Assembly (NCBI GenBank): GCA_020736575.1
Contig: JAGPYM010000025.1
Coordinates: forward strand, 528,701-592,700
Direction of reading: 5' to 3'
Source: Thelonectria olida
Taxonomy: Eukaryota; Ascomycota; Sordariomycetes; Hypocreales; Nectriaceae
Length of the DNA stretch: 64,000 nucleotides
This document shows, one piece after another, positions 1 through 10,520 of the stretch; positions within the stretch are counted from its first letter, which is position 1, and the number at the start of each line of letters is the position of its first letter. A program made the translations under genes and the position numbers. The notes beneath the pieces are model-generated. The model was not told where the DNA came from. It did no database searches and saw nothing but the letters and a program-made list of their open reading frames with translations.

Positions 1-1
1 C

Positions 2-1198
2 ACCTACTTCGTGTCCGGAGACGATCGCATGGCGCGGCAGGCCATTCTTCAGCTGCAAAGCTCCTACCGGGCCGATCTGGGCCTGACGGCAAGTCGAAGC
101 CCGTCCAGCCAGCTCCAAATCATTCCTCACTTTTCGCTCTTTTGGATCTTGATCGTCGTAGACCATTTTGAGCACTTTGGCGATGTAGCCTTTTCACGCC
201 AGCTCTTGGCTGTCTGTGATGGAATACTAGAGGCCTTTGCAGGGCGCATCAACTCTGAATTGGGCCTTGTGTCCTCGAGAACCCCCTTTTGGGACTTTGT
301 GGACTGGACCGACGAATGGCGACCTATGGGTATTCCGCCGGCCGCCGAGAAAACGGGCTATCAGACGTTTACAAACATGCTGTACGCACACACGATGCAG
401 AAATTGGCGAAGATACTGCCCGCGTTAGGGAGACAAGGAATAGCAGACGAACTCAGCACTCGAGCCGATGCCGTCGTAACGGCTGTTCGAGAGCATTGTC
501 GAACTGGAGAGGTGTTTACAGATGGGCTGGCCGCTGTTGCGGACCACAGCCGTGATTTCAGCCAACACAACCAGATCTGGTCCGTCTTGTGCGGCGCAAG
601 TACAGGAGACGCGGCACGCGACTTGCTGCGGACATGTCTGCCAGTGCTCCAGCGTCCCGGGACATGGCTGCAGACGCGCGTGGAGACGCCCCGCGGCGTC
701 GCATTCACGGAGCCGTCGCAGGCCATGTCCCTGTATGTATTTAGGGCGCTGTCGGCAGTGGGTGGCACATTGTACGACGACGCCTTTCACGCCATGTGGG
801 AGCCGTGGAGAGACCAGCTGTCGCAGAACTTGACCACCTGGTGCGAGGATGATGTGGGGAGGAGGTCCGACTGCCACGCCTGGAGTTGCGCACCTCTGTA
901 CGAACTCATGGCCGAGGTGGCCGGTGTGCAACCTGCTGAACCTGGCTGGGGTTCGGTCGCGTTTAGGCCGAGGACGAGGCTCTTTGGCAGGTTTACGGCC
1001 ACGGTTCCACTGGCTGGCAAGTTGGCGCCGGGCAAAGCAGTCGTCGACTGGAGAAGCATCGAGGGGAGTGCGGGTGTGTCCGTTTCTTTGTCCTTGGAGA
1101 CCAAGGCCGTGACGGATGGCGTACCCATTCATGTGACGTTTCCAGACGGCTGCCGGGAGACACACTTTGGGCTCGGGGTATCTTTGACGTTTGAATAG
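2..1198 (+). CDS. Alpha-L-rhamnosidase (GH78), 3' part
   Basis: The frame is already open at base 2 and runs about 398 residues to TAG, so the 5' end lies outside the window. The protein resembles the C-terminal half of fungal and bacterial GH78 enzymes, which release terminal L-rhamnose from plant glycosides and polysaccharides. Visible family features are the opening GDDRMARQAI segment, the aromatic stretch TPFWDFVDWTDEW of the six-hairpin barrel, the conserved His-Ala-Trp in DCHAWSCAPLYEL, and a C-terminal beta domain starting at PGWGSVAFRPR. No intron is seen in the visible part. A sugar-porter gene follows on the same strand, which suggests a rhamnoside-use pair. The family call is firm; the exact substrate is inferred. 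Confidence 0.85.
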   Translation, partial: TYFVSGDDRMARQAILQLQSSYRADLGLTASRSPSSQLQIIPHFSLFWILIVVDHFEHFGDVAFSRQLLAVCDGILEAFAGRINSELGLVSSRTPFWDFVDWTDEWRPMGIPPAAEKTGYQTFTNMLYAHTMQKLAKILPALGRQGIADELSTRADAVVTAVREHCRTGEVFTDGLAAVADHSRDFSQHNQIWSVLCGASTGDAARDLLRTCLPVLQRPGTWLQTRVETPRGVAFTEPSQAMSLYVFRALSAVGGTLYDDAFHAMWEPWRDQLSQNLTTWCEDDVGRRSDCHAWSCAPLYELMAEVAGVQPAEPGWGSVAFRPRTRLFGRFTATVPLAGKLAPGKAVVDWRSIEGSAGVSVSLSLETKAVTDGVPIHVTFPDGCRETHFGLGVSLTFE

Positions 1199-1820
1199 GG
1201 CATCAACCCGAGGACTTGCTAGTTTAGGGTTTCGGGGCGGTTCAATTACAGGCGAAGGTTGTCATGTTTAGTAGGCGTTTTGATTAATACACTATTCACA
1301 ATGACCATGTTTCTTTGCCCCCCCGTGTGTCGCGGTATCGTGTAACCATTGTCGAGTAATGTCATGACCCAATTGAACTAACGCTTGGGCACATCTGAGT
1401 CGGGACAGACCCTCTAAATGCGGCAGAAAAGCCTTCTTTACGCTTGCCTGCTTCCAAGCGCCATGGACTCTACCCAGTGACATGGATAAAGCTATAACCG
1501 CCCAAGTCCTAAGTAGACATTGGCCTCCCTGGTCTCCCGGCTTTCCGCTTGCCTGCAGTAGCCTTGCATCCGAGTCACAAGGACGAACACGCCGGCCCCA
1601 GAGTAAAACCTGTCCGGCCAACGACATGCGAAGTGTGGGCCACCTTCATACCCGGCTCTCCGCGGACGGGCTCGTCATGGTGTCACTGGTGTGGGTGACT
1701 AACACGCGGCTTTCCGCTGAAGGAGAGAAATTCTTCAAGTCGGCAGACCATGGGCGAGGTCCATTGTGTTGCAAAAAGAAACGAGAACAGACAGCTTCTA
1801 TCCGAGGGTTGATGGAACGC

Positions 1821-1868
1821 CCCCAGACCCCGGACCCCAGACCGAATTAAGCGTCACCACCACCCCGG
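1821..1868. promoter_or_regulatory. Cluster of four CreA-like sites (CYCCRS)
   Basis: CCCCAG at 1821, CCCCGG at 1828 and CCCCAG at 1835 are spaced exactly 7 bases apart, and a further CCCCGG sits at 1863. These match the reverse complement of the SYGGRG site of the carbon-catabolite repressor CreA/CRE1. They lie about 290-330 bases upstream of the sugar transporter start, a sensible place for glucose repression. Binding is inferred from motif and position only. Confidence 0.45.
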
Positions 1869-1977
1869 ATCGGCTCACAAGAGTTCGATATAGTTTGGTT
1901 GACAGTTGAAAGAGCGAGTGTCTTGGTGTGGTCTCGACTCGCCAGCTCAAATCGCCTCACGAGCTGAGACAGGTGCA

Positions 1978-1985
1978 AATATAAG
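1978..1985 (+). promoter_or_regulatory. TATA-like element of the MFS transporter
   Basis: An AATATAAG-type element lies about 170 bases before the transporter ATG, downstream of the CreA-like sites. Confidence 0.35.
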
Positions 1986-2151
1986 AAGCGACTTATTCCT
2001 CTCGACGGTTGGTATTCAACTCACGCTCACCTCATCGCCAGCAGTCTTTACTTGACTGAATCAAGCATCTCCTGACAGCAAATTCGAAGTCTCCTTTCAT
2101 ATATACAATCCGTCGCATCCTTGCCTGAGTGAATCCAGAGTGCATTGCAAA

Positions 2152-3768
2152 ATGGCTATTGCTGGAGAATCTACAGTCCGAACGGCAATGCCAGAGAGCA
2201 GCGTCGACACCAACCGCTGGTGGAAATCCCCAAACCTGCGTGCTCTAAACTTGCTGCTGATCATACCCATGCTATCCATCTTCACCCAGGGGTGAGTGCC
2301 TGATCCTCCCCTGCCTCGTCCTATGATCTATCTAGTCTATGTACTAACTGTTGATCTTCACCAATTTCGATTTGATGGGAGCATGATGAATGGCCTCCAG
2401 TCAGTCGAAAACTGGCGAGATTACTTTGGCGAACCCAAGGGCGCAACGCTGGGACTGTTCAATGCCGCATACCCCATGGGCGGACTCTGCGCCATCCCGT
2501 TCCTGTCCTTTGTCAGCGACTCGTTTGGCAGACGCGCTGCCTTGGGGCTTGGTGCTACTGTATGCGTCGTTGGTGCTTCTTTGCAGGCGGCGGCCCAGAA
2601 TCTGCCCATGTTTGTCGTCTCGCGCGGTATCTTGGGCTTTGGTGCCGTCTTCATCGGGGCCTCTGGCGCTCCGTTAATCACAGAGCTTGCGCACCCTGCC
2701 CATCGAGCCACGGCAACTGCCCTCTTCAACACGTCGTACTCGCTGGGCTCCATCGTTGCGGCTTGGGTCACGTTCGGGACGTTTCGCATCGCGTCCAGCG
2801 CTTCTTGGCGTATCCCTTCCGCCATCCAGGGCTTGCCTTCTGTCATCCAGCTGCTCGGCCTGTGGTTCGTCCCCGAAAGCCCCCGTTGGCTCATGTCAAA
2901 GGATCGGAACGACGAGGCTCTTGCTACCCTGGCCAAGTACCACGCCGAGGGAAACCAAGACGATGCTCTTGTTCGCTTCGAATACGACGAGATCATGAAT
3001 GCACTCGCCTACGAGAGAAGCATCGACCGTCACAGCTGGATCCAGAATTATCTCGAGTTTACTCGAACGCCGGGTAACAGAAAGCGTCTCTTTATCCTTT
3101 TATGGTGCGCTTGCATCAGTCAAATGTCGGGCAATGCCTTTGTCTCATACTACCTGGCGCCTGTTCTTGCATCCGTTGGCCTTACATCCAGCCTGCAACA
3201 AACGCTCATTAATGCCACGCAGCAAGTCCTCTCTTGGTTTTCGGCCTTGTATTTTGCAACGCTACCGCAGAAGCTTGGCCGACGCACTCTCTTCCTCAGC
3301 TCTCTTGCAGCCATTTTCGTCTGTTTGGTCAGCATTACAACCGGGAGTGCTGTTTTTGCAGGCGATTCATCCAACAAGGCTGCCGGCGGAGCTGTGGTGG
3401 CATTCCTCTACCTGTTCTCTCCAGCGTACAATCTGGGCCTCAATGGAAACTTGGGTCTGTACATTACCGAAATCCTCCCTTTCAGTCTTCGCATGAGAGG
3501 CCAAGCTCTCTACCAGCTTTTTGCAACGTGCTTCACTCTCCTTTGCACCTACGCCATCCCCGTTGGACTGGATGACCTGGCCTGGAAAATGTACACCATC
3601 TTCATTCCCTGGGTCGCCATCGAATGGTTCGTCGTTTACTTTGTCTTCCCGGAGACTAAGGGTCCGTCGCTGGAGGAAATTGCCATTATTTTCGATGGCA
3701 GGATTGCTGATGCGTCGCCTGACAAACTGGACGCGCTTGAGCGCGTTGAAGTTGAACACAAAGTGTAA
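2152..3768 (+). CDS. MFS sugar transporter (sugar-porter family)
   Basis: Two exons: 2152-2291 and about 2382-3768, giving about 508 residues, the normal size for a 12-helix fungal hexose or disaccharide permease at the plasma membrane. Sugar-porter marks are SDSFGRR between helices 2 and 3, PESPRWL before the central loop, RMRGQAL in the second half and the closing PETKGPSLEEI. The donor GTGAGT at 2292 is clear. The acceptor is odd: the family's helix-1 motif would be restored by splicing after base 2369 (TTTCG), which is not AG; the nearest in-frame AG (2380-2381) drops the four residues FDGS. An AATAAA signal lies at about 3837. Tandem with the rhamnosidase, so rhamnose or a rhamnoside is a reasonable substrate guess. 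Confidence 0.85.
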
Positions 3769-4669
3769 ATGTTGGAAGTATTCGTTGAAAGAGCTGGAGG
3801 AGCTGGTCTGTAGTGTCTAGTGTATGCAAGTATGAAGAATAAAGAGTTCATCAGTGTGACCTAACATATCTCACCATATCCAACTATTTTCCTTGTGCCT
3901 AGCAGCTGTCTTTCGCTCTGGAGTCGCGTCGGTACTGCACGAACCAAGAATACCGTACGGGCCCATCATCATCATATCAAACGACAAAAGATCGCAGATG
4001 CTGCGTCTGCGGCAATGGTGAGAGCGGGGATGTCTTGGACTTGGCCGCCGTGGCTGCCAATGGCTTTACCATGGACGAGGTTGATGGCAATTGCGTCGGT
4101 TGATAAGGAGGGCTTTCATGTAAAATAGTTGAAGCTGCTTGAAATGTGGACGAGATGATAGGCCCAAGGATGATGAGTGATCTTTCGGCAAACAAAGTAA
4201 TGAGCACGCAAGAAGCAGGCTGCCCAATACCATCCGCATCAACAATCCAAGCCTTCAATTCCGGTTTGAACACTGCGGCGATTCTACCGGAGCAACCATT
4301 GCACCGACTCCCAAACTAGGTTCAGGCCCGTGAAGCTACCAGGCCCCTAATGATATAAGTCACCCGAGTCCTTTTGCTTCGGCAGTGGGGAGATTGCAAT
4401 GAATTGTAATCATCTTGTTAGAAATGGTTTTCGGACCATTATACGTTATATTACCGTAATTCTTGTAATATGCCATCTATTAGAATTTTCCCTGAAAGTA
4501 TAATCCAAGTTAATCGTCTGACATGCCTATTTAAGCTCACCTTGCTGGCTGCTGGAGGTGAGAAGTGGGTAGACCACCACACAACAATAAAGACGAATCA
4601 GCATCACGCATCCTTGCAACAAATATCCTTACGAAGCGAGTTTCTTCGCAATAGAATTGCATTTCCAAC
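3769..4669. other. Intergenic region
   Basis: No supported gene. It contains a likely polyadenylation AATAAA for the transporter near 3837 and an A/T-rich promoter region for the next gene. I see no repeats. Confidence 0.6.
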
Positions 4670-5678
4670 ATGTCAGACTCTCAGAAAAAGTCCATCCTAA
4701 TCACAGGGTGCGTTCAATACCCATCCCTTCCCTCTCCTCCAATCCTTGCCCGATTCTTACCATCGCAGATGCTCCCAAGGCGGTGCCGGCAATGCGCTGG
4801 CCCTGGAGTTTGCTTCCAAGGGCTTCCGTGTCTTTGCGACAGCTAGATCACAAAAGACGTTGGCCAACCTGCGAGAAAAGGGCATCGAGACGCTCACTCT
4901 GGATGTCACCGATGCCAAAAGCATTGAGGCCTTGGCAGTAGAAATCGCAGGTCGCACAGGAGGTTCATTGGATATTCTTTTCAACAATGCAGGCGCTCGT
5001 AAGTTGCCTTGAAACCTGCAAGCTTCCAATTGAGACTGACGCTGTGTAGTGTATGAAGCGCCAGCTGTGGAAGCAGATCCCGCCCGTGTCCGCGCCCTCT
5101 TCAACACCAACGTCTTTGGCCTCATGGAGGTAGTCACCGCCTTTACTCCTCTCCTACTGGCCGCAGTGACGCCGACCTATTCGCCCATCATCGTTAACGT
5201 CGCCTCTGTCTTGGCGCGCCTCCCGAACCCTTTCGCCTCCGCGTACAACGCGAGCAAGGCAGCCGTCGCGTCTTATTCCGACACTCTTCGATTAGAGTTG
5301 CAGCCCCTTAACATCAAGGTCAAAACGATATACATGGGAGAAGTATCGACGCCTCTGATGGCAACGGACAACATCAACTTTGGACCCGACAGCATCTACC
5401 GCGACGTCGAGGACGCTGTCAAGACGCGAACTACGATTCACCTTGAAAAGACAATGCCGCCGGCTCAGTTCGCGCGCGAGGTGGTGGACGAAGTCATCGG
5501 TGGGAAGAATCCTTATGTGTGGAAGGGCACCAATGCCTTTATCGTGTGGCTGCTCAACGCCGTCGGACCGAGGACTGTGTTTGACGGCACCATGGTCAAG
5601 GGGGCTGGATTGCACACGGACAAGGCCAGGTCGAGTATTTTCAAGCTCGGTCAAGACAAGGCGAAGAAGAGGGAGTGA
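4670..5678 (+). CDS. Short-chain dehydrogenase/reductase, AYR1-like
   Basis: Three exons: 4670-4707, 4769-4999 and 5051-5678 (introns of 61 and 51 bases), 298 residues. The splice at codon 13 rebuilds the NAD(P)-binding motif TGCSQGGAGNA, and the second splice joins NNAGA to LYEAP. The catalytic Ser lies in VNVASVLARLP, and the Tyr and Lys in YNASKAA. The layout and the TGCSxGG motif match fungal relatives of yeast 1-acyldihydroxyacetone-phosphate reductase, a lipid-biosynthetic NADPH enzyme, but many members of this subfamily act in secondary metabolism. The substrate is unknown. It converges on the NmrA-like gene at 5797. Confidence 0.85.
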
Positions 5679-5796
5679 AGCAACTGTGTATTAGCGACAT
5701 TGTGTGTATAACTTGGGTCCTTGCGTATAGAATTCTAATAATAGTCTGTTTCTTTTACACAACATTCTGCCTTCGTTCCGTACGTTCACCACATAC

Positions 5797-6909
5797 TCAA
5801 CTCTTTCCACCCCAAGCCTTGTCCAGCATCTCCTTGACTGTAGTGACCTTGATGTCGGGGAACTTGCGATTAAGAGCCTTGTCTTCTGGAAAGTCGAAGA
5901 TGCCCTCAGTCACCCAGAAGCCGAACACAGAAAACAACTTCTCCACCCATTCCTTGGGAAAATAGGAGTACGCAGCTACCTGGCCCGGGAGTGCGGTGAT
6001 CTCCCCCGATTTGAGCTTTTCCACGCTGTCGTACGTGACGGTGAATTTCTCTCCTGCGCACAGGGGCATCAGTTTCGACTCTCGTGCGGACTGCGGAGTA
6101 AATAGTGGTTACCTCGTGCCTCTTCGGCCAGACGGACAAACTCCTCCCACGTCATCTTGTCGCCAATGATATAGTTATCGCGATCCCACTTTGGCAGGTC
6201 AAGAGCCGCAACGACAAACTTGGCAACGTCCTTTGTGTAGGTAAAGGTCATGGCCTGCTTCCCGTCTCCAGGGATGGCGGCGTGCTTGTTGGCCATGTCG
6301 ACGACAAAAGTCGTCTGCGGGATGTACGTGTCTACATGTGGCATGCCAAAGTACTCGAGGAACCAGCCTGTGCCGAATGCTGTCCACTCGAGCGCTGTCT
6401 TCTCGAGCGCTGCGTATGACTCGATGTGCTGGAAGCCGTGGGGCAAAAGGTCAAAGTACCTGTGTTTTGTGTCAGTGGCAAGCGTGCCACTTTCGGAGGG
6501 AAGGGAGACTTGCTTGGTTGAGGGTCGAACTGCCCAAGTGCTCGTCACGAATCTTTTTGTAAAGCTGCTCCCGTCGGCCGCCTCGATCAGACTGAGTTGG
6601 GACTTTCCGACTCCAATAATGTGCATGGCAAGGGCGGAGATGACGGTATGGACCTGGTGCTCCTCCAGGACGGCGTGCAGCTCCTCAACATTATCGTAAT
6701 CGACAACGATGACAGGAACGCCTAGATCCAGATTCTCAGGAGCCTTGTTGGTGTCAATTTATTAACTTTAACTCTGGTATTAGCAACAAGGGTCAACTGC
6801 GTACCCTTCGAACCAGCGCAATGGTCTTATGGCTCTGATCATCTCTCAGTGCATCGACAATGGTCCTTCCGACACCGCCAGTGCCGCCAGCAACTGCAAC
6901 ATTGACCAT
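5797..6909 (-). CDS. NmrA-like NAD(P)-binding reductase 1
   Basis: Four exons on the minus strand: 6909-6805, 6743-6514, 6459-6113 and 6053-5797; 312 residues. The N-terminus carries the Rossmann glycine motif AGGTGGVG, and the rest resembles isoflavone-reductase/NmrA proteins: atypical short-chain dehydrogenases that either reduce small aromatic or polyketide substrates or sense redox state. The second intron is best read as a GC-AG intron: donor GCAAGT at 6513, acceptor CAG at 6462-6460. The GT alternative breaks the frame or adds about 20 unrelated residues. Exon 1 is 105 bases and the intron phases are 0, 2, 1, exactly as in the genes at 7313 and 20672. Divergent from the 7313 gene across a 403-base promoter. 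Confidence 0.85.
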
Positions 6910-7120
6910 GATGGAATGTTGTTTTCGTGTGGAAAGCTGGCAGGGTGTCTTGAATGAATGACGGAAGCCAACGTAGCTGTACCAGGGTGACACACGACAT
7001 TAAATAACCATTACAGGTTAGCACCCAATGGTCATATAGCATATCGACAGCCGCACCGCACTTTTATCTTCGGCCGAGTTTCGTCCGCCGGTCGAATAAC
7101 CTGGCTAAAGGTTTGTCGCT

Positions 7121-7134
7121 CGGCCTCGAGGCCG
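7121..7134. promoter_or_regulatory. Perfect 14-bp palindrome, CGG-N8-CCG
   Basis: CGGCCTCGAGGCCG reads the same on both strands and places two inverted CGG triplets 8 bases apart, the general form bound by dimeric Zn2Cys6 regulators. One such regulator is encoded at 16484-18103. The pairing of site and protein is a hypothesis. Confidence 0.45.
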
Positions 7135-7213
7135 GACGAGGAATCGGTCGGCGCAATTAGTCGATCCCAAGACCAACCTCCATGGATAAGTTACGACAAC
7201 CCAGACATGATAG

Positions 7214-7221
7214 TATAAATA
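7214..7221 (+). promoter_or_regulatory. TATA element of NmrA-like gene 2
   Basis: TATAAATA lies about 95 bases before the ATG at 7313. Confidence 0.5.
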
Positions 7222-7312
7222 CAAGAATGAATATGATCGAAAATGTGATTCTCTGAAAATTAAGTCACATCAAGTATCACTGACTCACTATCCCTACTTT
7301 AACCTCGCGAAC

Positions 7313-8414
7313 ATGGTCACTATTGCAGTTGCAGGAGGCACAAGGGGCATCGGCCGCGCCATTGCCGAAGCCATCAATCGCAAGGGCAATTACGAAGTCA
7401 AGATTCTCAGCCGATCTGTACGTCGTCCACACGAAGCGTCGTGAGGTTAGTGATTGACAGAAGCAGGCCAATCCAGATCTTGCAGCTCAGACTGGCATCA
7501 GCGTCGTCCAAGTCGACTACAACGACGTCGACGCCCTCACCAAGCTCCTAGAGGACAACAAAGTTGACACCGTCATCTCGACGCTCTTTGTGACGTTTGA
7601 TGGTAAGCCGCAGGTGAACCTCGTTCACGCTGCAGAAGCCTCGCAGCATACCAGGCGATTCGTTCCCAGCATCTGGGGCATTCCATATTCCAGAGCGTGA
7701 GTCCTACCCACGCAGAAGCAAAGGGGGGCAGTGCTAACAATGGGGGGAATGCAGCCAAGTTGGTGAGCGCGGAATGCAGATCGGCCAGTCCAAGCTTGAA
7801 GCCGTCGAAGCGCTCGAGAAGACGTCGCTGGAGTTCACCCTATTCTACGTGGGCTACTTTCTTGACTTTTGGGGATACCCTCGTGTCAAGTCGTATCAAC
7901 GCCAGAATACCATCGCCGTCGACATTGAGAACAACACGGCGGCCATTCCTGGCTCGGGCGATACCCCAGTCACCTTTACTCACACGTTTGATATTGCCGA
8001 GTTCGTCGCGGCAAGCCTCGATCTCCCTTCTTGGGAGCGTGATAGCTACGTTATCGGGGATAGTGTCACCTGGAACGAATTCCTTAGCATTGCGGAGGAG
8101 GTGAAGGGTAAGAAATGCCTCTTGACCCTGTCTAGCGAACATACTGACCGAACTCCGCAGGGGAGAAGTTTACAGTCACCCACGACAGTCTCGACCTTCT
8201 CCTCTCAGGAAAAATCACCGAGCTGCCTTCACATCCACCTCTCTACACGCAGATGCCCAAGGATCAGATCCAGGCTCTTTTTGCCACGTTTGGTGTCTGG
8301 TTCGAGAAAGGTCTGTTTCACTTGCAGCCTGCCAAGACACTCAATGGCGTGTTTCCGGACATCAAGGCCCGGACGGTGAGGGAGGTTCTTACCGAGGGCT
8401 GGAAGGCCGTCTGA
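7313..8414 (+). CDS. NmrA-like NAD(P)-binding reductase 2
   Basis: Four exons: 7313-7417, 7467-7696, 7755-8107 and 8161-8414; 313 residues. The start MVTIAVAGGTRGIGRAI gives the nucleotide-binding loop, and QSKLEAVEALE carries the lysine region typical of isoflavone-reductase-like enzymes. At the second exon there is a choice between AG at 7460 and AG at 7466, 6 bases apart and in frame; I prefer the second. Exon sizes (105, 230, 353, 254) and phases (0, 2, 1) match its neighbour at 5797 and the gene at 20672, so the three are duplicates. Function is likely reduction of a small cyclic metabolite; the substrate is not visible. Confidence 0.85.
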
Positions 8415-9343
8415 GAGAGGGTATCGCATGAAGGATTGTATTTATTCTACATAGTTGGTGGACGGGTGAATATAGGATGAGAACTCTTGTTTCCTGATGT
8501 ATTTTTTCTCGGCCAGCCTCTGTGACATGTCGGTTGACTTTTAAACGAAGCGCAATAATACCTGCTCTCGGCCTCATCATGGGGTGCCGTCCAAGCTGGG
8601 AAACTGAACAAGCACTGTGACAGACATATGAGCAGTAACACGTGTGGTTCTCCGCTCTTTGCAAACAAAGAGCTCATGTCGCGATATCTACTTAACCTAT
8701 TTAATCAATTGGCTCGAAAACTTCACATCGCCAAGGTGACACCATGAATTCTATTCCACCGTGACCGATGTTTACTAATCGCCTGGAATTATGTAAACGT
8801 CCCGTCCCGAACATTAGCAAGGGGCGAGCTAGTAGTTGTAGCGGGGCGGTGGATTTCGTCTCCGATACGAAAAAGTTAGCTCTTCGAAAGACATATACGA
8901 TACAGGCAGGCCCATTCTGATCGAGAGGGTAATTATTTGTCCAAAGCGAGAGCTGGTCACTAATCAACAGTCGGCGCAATGGATTGCCCGAACCGTCTGG
9001 GTCCCTATCTTGTTGACAGTTATGTCATGTCCGCGCTCCGTCCGTTGTCGACACTCGAGATGATGCCAGCGCGCGAATCTCGTCCGATTCTTGGAGCGAG
9101 ATGCAAACTCCGCTCGAGTGGAGGTACCGAGGCTCTTAGAAATGTTCAGATTGACGTGATGGCCGACCTTGACTCCGATTCGTTGGCATCGTGTTCCCTC
9201 AATGTTGCTGCGTAGCCACGACAGATGGGCCACTTTCTATAACTTGATGGCTCTGCAACCGTGAAGCGAATGGTGCAGAAACAAGCCCTTTGTTCTTCAT
9301 CCATCTCAGTATCCCATTCAACCCAGTTCATCGCTCTGTCAGA
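8415..9343. other. Intergenic region
   Basis: No supported gene on either strand. It contains the 3' flank of the NmrA-like gene and the promoter of the SDR at 9344. I see no repeats. Confidence 0.6.
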
Positions 9344-10114
9344 ATGAGTGCTCCCTCAACCATCCTCGTCACCGGCGGAAATCGCGGAATCGGTCTCGGA
9401 TTCGTAAAGACGTTCCTCGCCAGACCCAACACTGTCGTCATTGCTGCTGTGCGCGATCCCAAACATGCAACATCCAAAGCCCTTCTTGATCTCCCCAAGG
9501 CCGACGGCGCCCAGTTGGTCACGGTAAAGGTCGACTCGACTATCCCAGAAGATGCCATTTCTGCCGTGGCCGAGCTCCAGAAAGAGCACGGCATCAACTC
9601 TTTGGACATTGTTATAGCCAACGCCGGAATCTCCATCGGCGGTAGTACAGTCCGCAAAACGGCAGTCGACAACATCAACAAGCACTTCCGAGTAAACGCA
9701 ATTGGCCCCATCGCCCTGTTCCAGGCCACTGCGGATCTGCTTCAGGCTAGCAAGACGGGGAACCCCATCTTCATCGCCATCTCAACCCTCATCGGGTCCT
9801 TGGGATCAATGGAGGCGCTGGCTGGGTTCCCGCCCACTCAGAGCCCGTACGGAGGCAGCAAGACGGCGCTGAACTGGTTCATCCGACGCCTTCACTTCGA
9901 GGAACCCTGGCTCACCAGCTTCGTCTTCCATCCGGGCCTGGTGGAGACTGACCTTGCTACCTCGGCCGTCGCGGGCACCTCACTGAAGCTCTCCGACTTG
10001 GGCGCAATTACTGTGGACACCAGTGTGGCGGCCATGGTTAAGACCGTCGACACGGCTGGGAGAGAGATCAGCGGAACGTTCCAAAACTACGATGGTACGC
10101 AGGTTCCCTGGTAG
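9344..10114 (+). CDS. Short-chain dehydrogenase (ketoreductase-like)
   Basis: Intronless, 256 residues from the ATG at 9344; an upstream in-frame ATG at 9290 would add 18 unlikely residues. Family marks are TGGNRGIGLGF for cofactor binding, the IANAG motif, Ser in ISTLIG and YGGSK for the catalytic Tyr and Lys. This compact type resembles the norsolorinic-acid ketoreductase/C-factor group, which often acts on polyketide or fatty ketones. The context of NmrA-like and ToxD-like reductases fits a tailoring or catabolic pathway. The substrate is not inferable. Confidence 0.85.
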   Translation: MSAPSTILVTGGNRGIGLGFVKTFLARPNTVVIAAVRDPKHATSKALLDLPKADGAQLVTVKVDSTIPEDAISAVAELQKEHGINSLDIVIANAGISIGGSTVRKTAVDNINKHFRVNAIGPIALFQATADLLQASKTGNPIFIAISTLIGSLGSMEALAGFPPTQSPYGGSKTALNWFIRRLHFEEPWLTSFVFHPGLVETDLATSAVAGTSLKLSDLGAITVDTSVAAMVKTVDTAGREISGTFQNYDGTQVPW

Positions 10115-10520
10115 GTGTGATCTGATATGGTCATCCATGAAGCCCGGGCACGCAAACATTAACATAGTTTGGTGGCAGCTAGATCAGACAATATATTTTT
10201 TCAACTGCATTTCTTTTGCTTTTTATATGTGACTGTTTTGCATGTGTGCACTTCTGTTGACGAGTATAACTGAGACAGATCCTAGTTACCTGTGGGAGAG
10301 GCTGCGAAACGAGTGTTACTCACTTTGCCCTAGAAAGACCAAGTACGTAGTCTTGCTGGCATACCAGCAACGGTCTATGAGAAAAATAATATATTGGCTC
10401 GCGGGATACGAAGTATCACGATGAGTTTTGGCATAAAGCGGAAAGTATCAGCAGGCAGCAACAGACAAACCAGCGAAAGATTTATCTAGACAGTGAGAAC
10501 CACCGTAGCTAACGCTTCGT
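10115..10520. other. Intergenic region between convergent genes
   Basis: About 400 bases between the 3' ends of the SDR and the medium-chain reductase. A/T-rich 3' flanks only. Confidence 0.6.

Larger units (their letters stand above)
1199..2151. other. Intergenic region, rhamnosidase to MFS transporter
   Basis: No supported gene. Short open frames here look like chance. The stretch holds the CreA-like site group at 1821-1868 and a TATA-like ATATAAG near 1979-1985, about 170 bases before the transporter start. Confidence 0.6.
6910..7312. promoter_or_regulatory. Bidirectional promoter of two NmrA-like genes
   Basis: The 403 bases between two divergent paralogues contain TATAAATA at 7214-7221 for the plus-strand gene and several GC-rich palindromic motifs in otherwise A/T-richer DNA: TTCGGCCGAG at 7069-7078 and CGGCCTCGAGGCCG at 7121-7134. 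Shared control of the two genes is inferred. Confidence 0.55.

Noticed and set aside
1292..1850. Open frames of 111 and 122 codons on opposite strands
   Set aside because: Overlapping chance frames in a promoter region, with no family resemblance.
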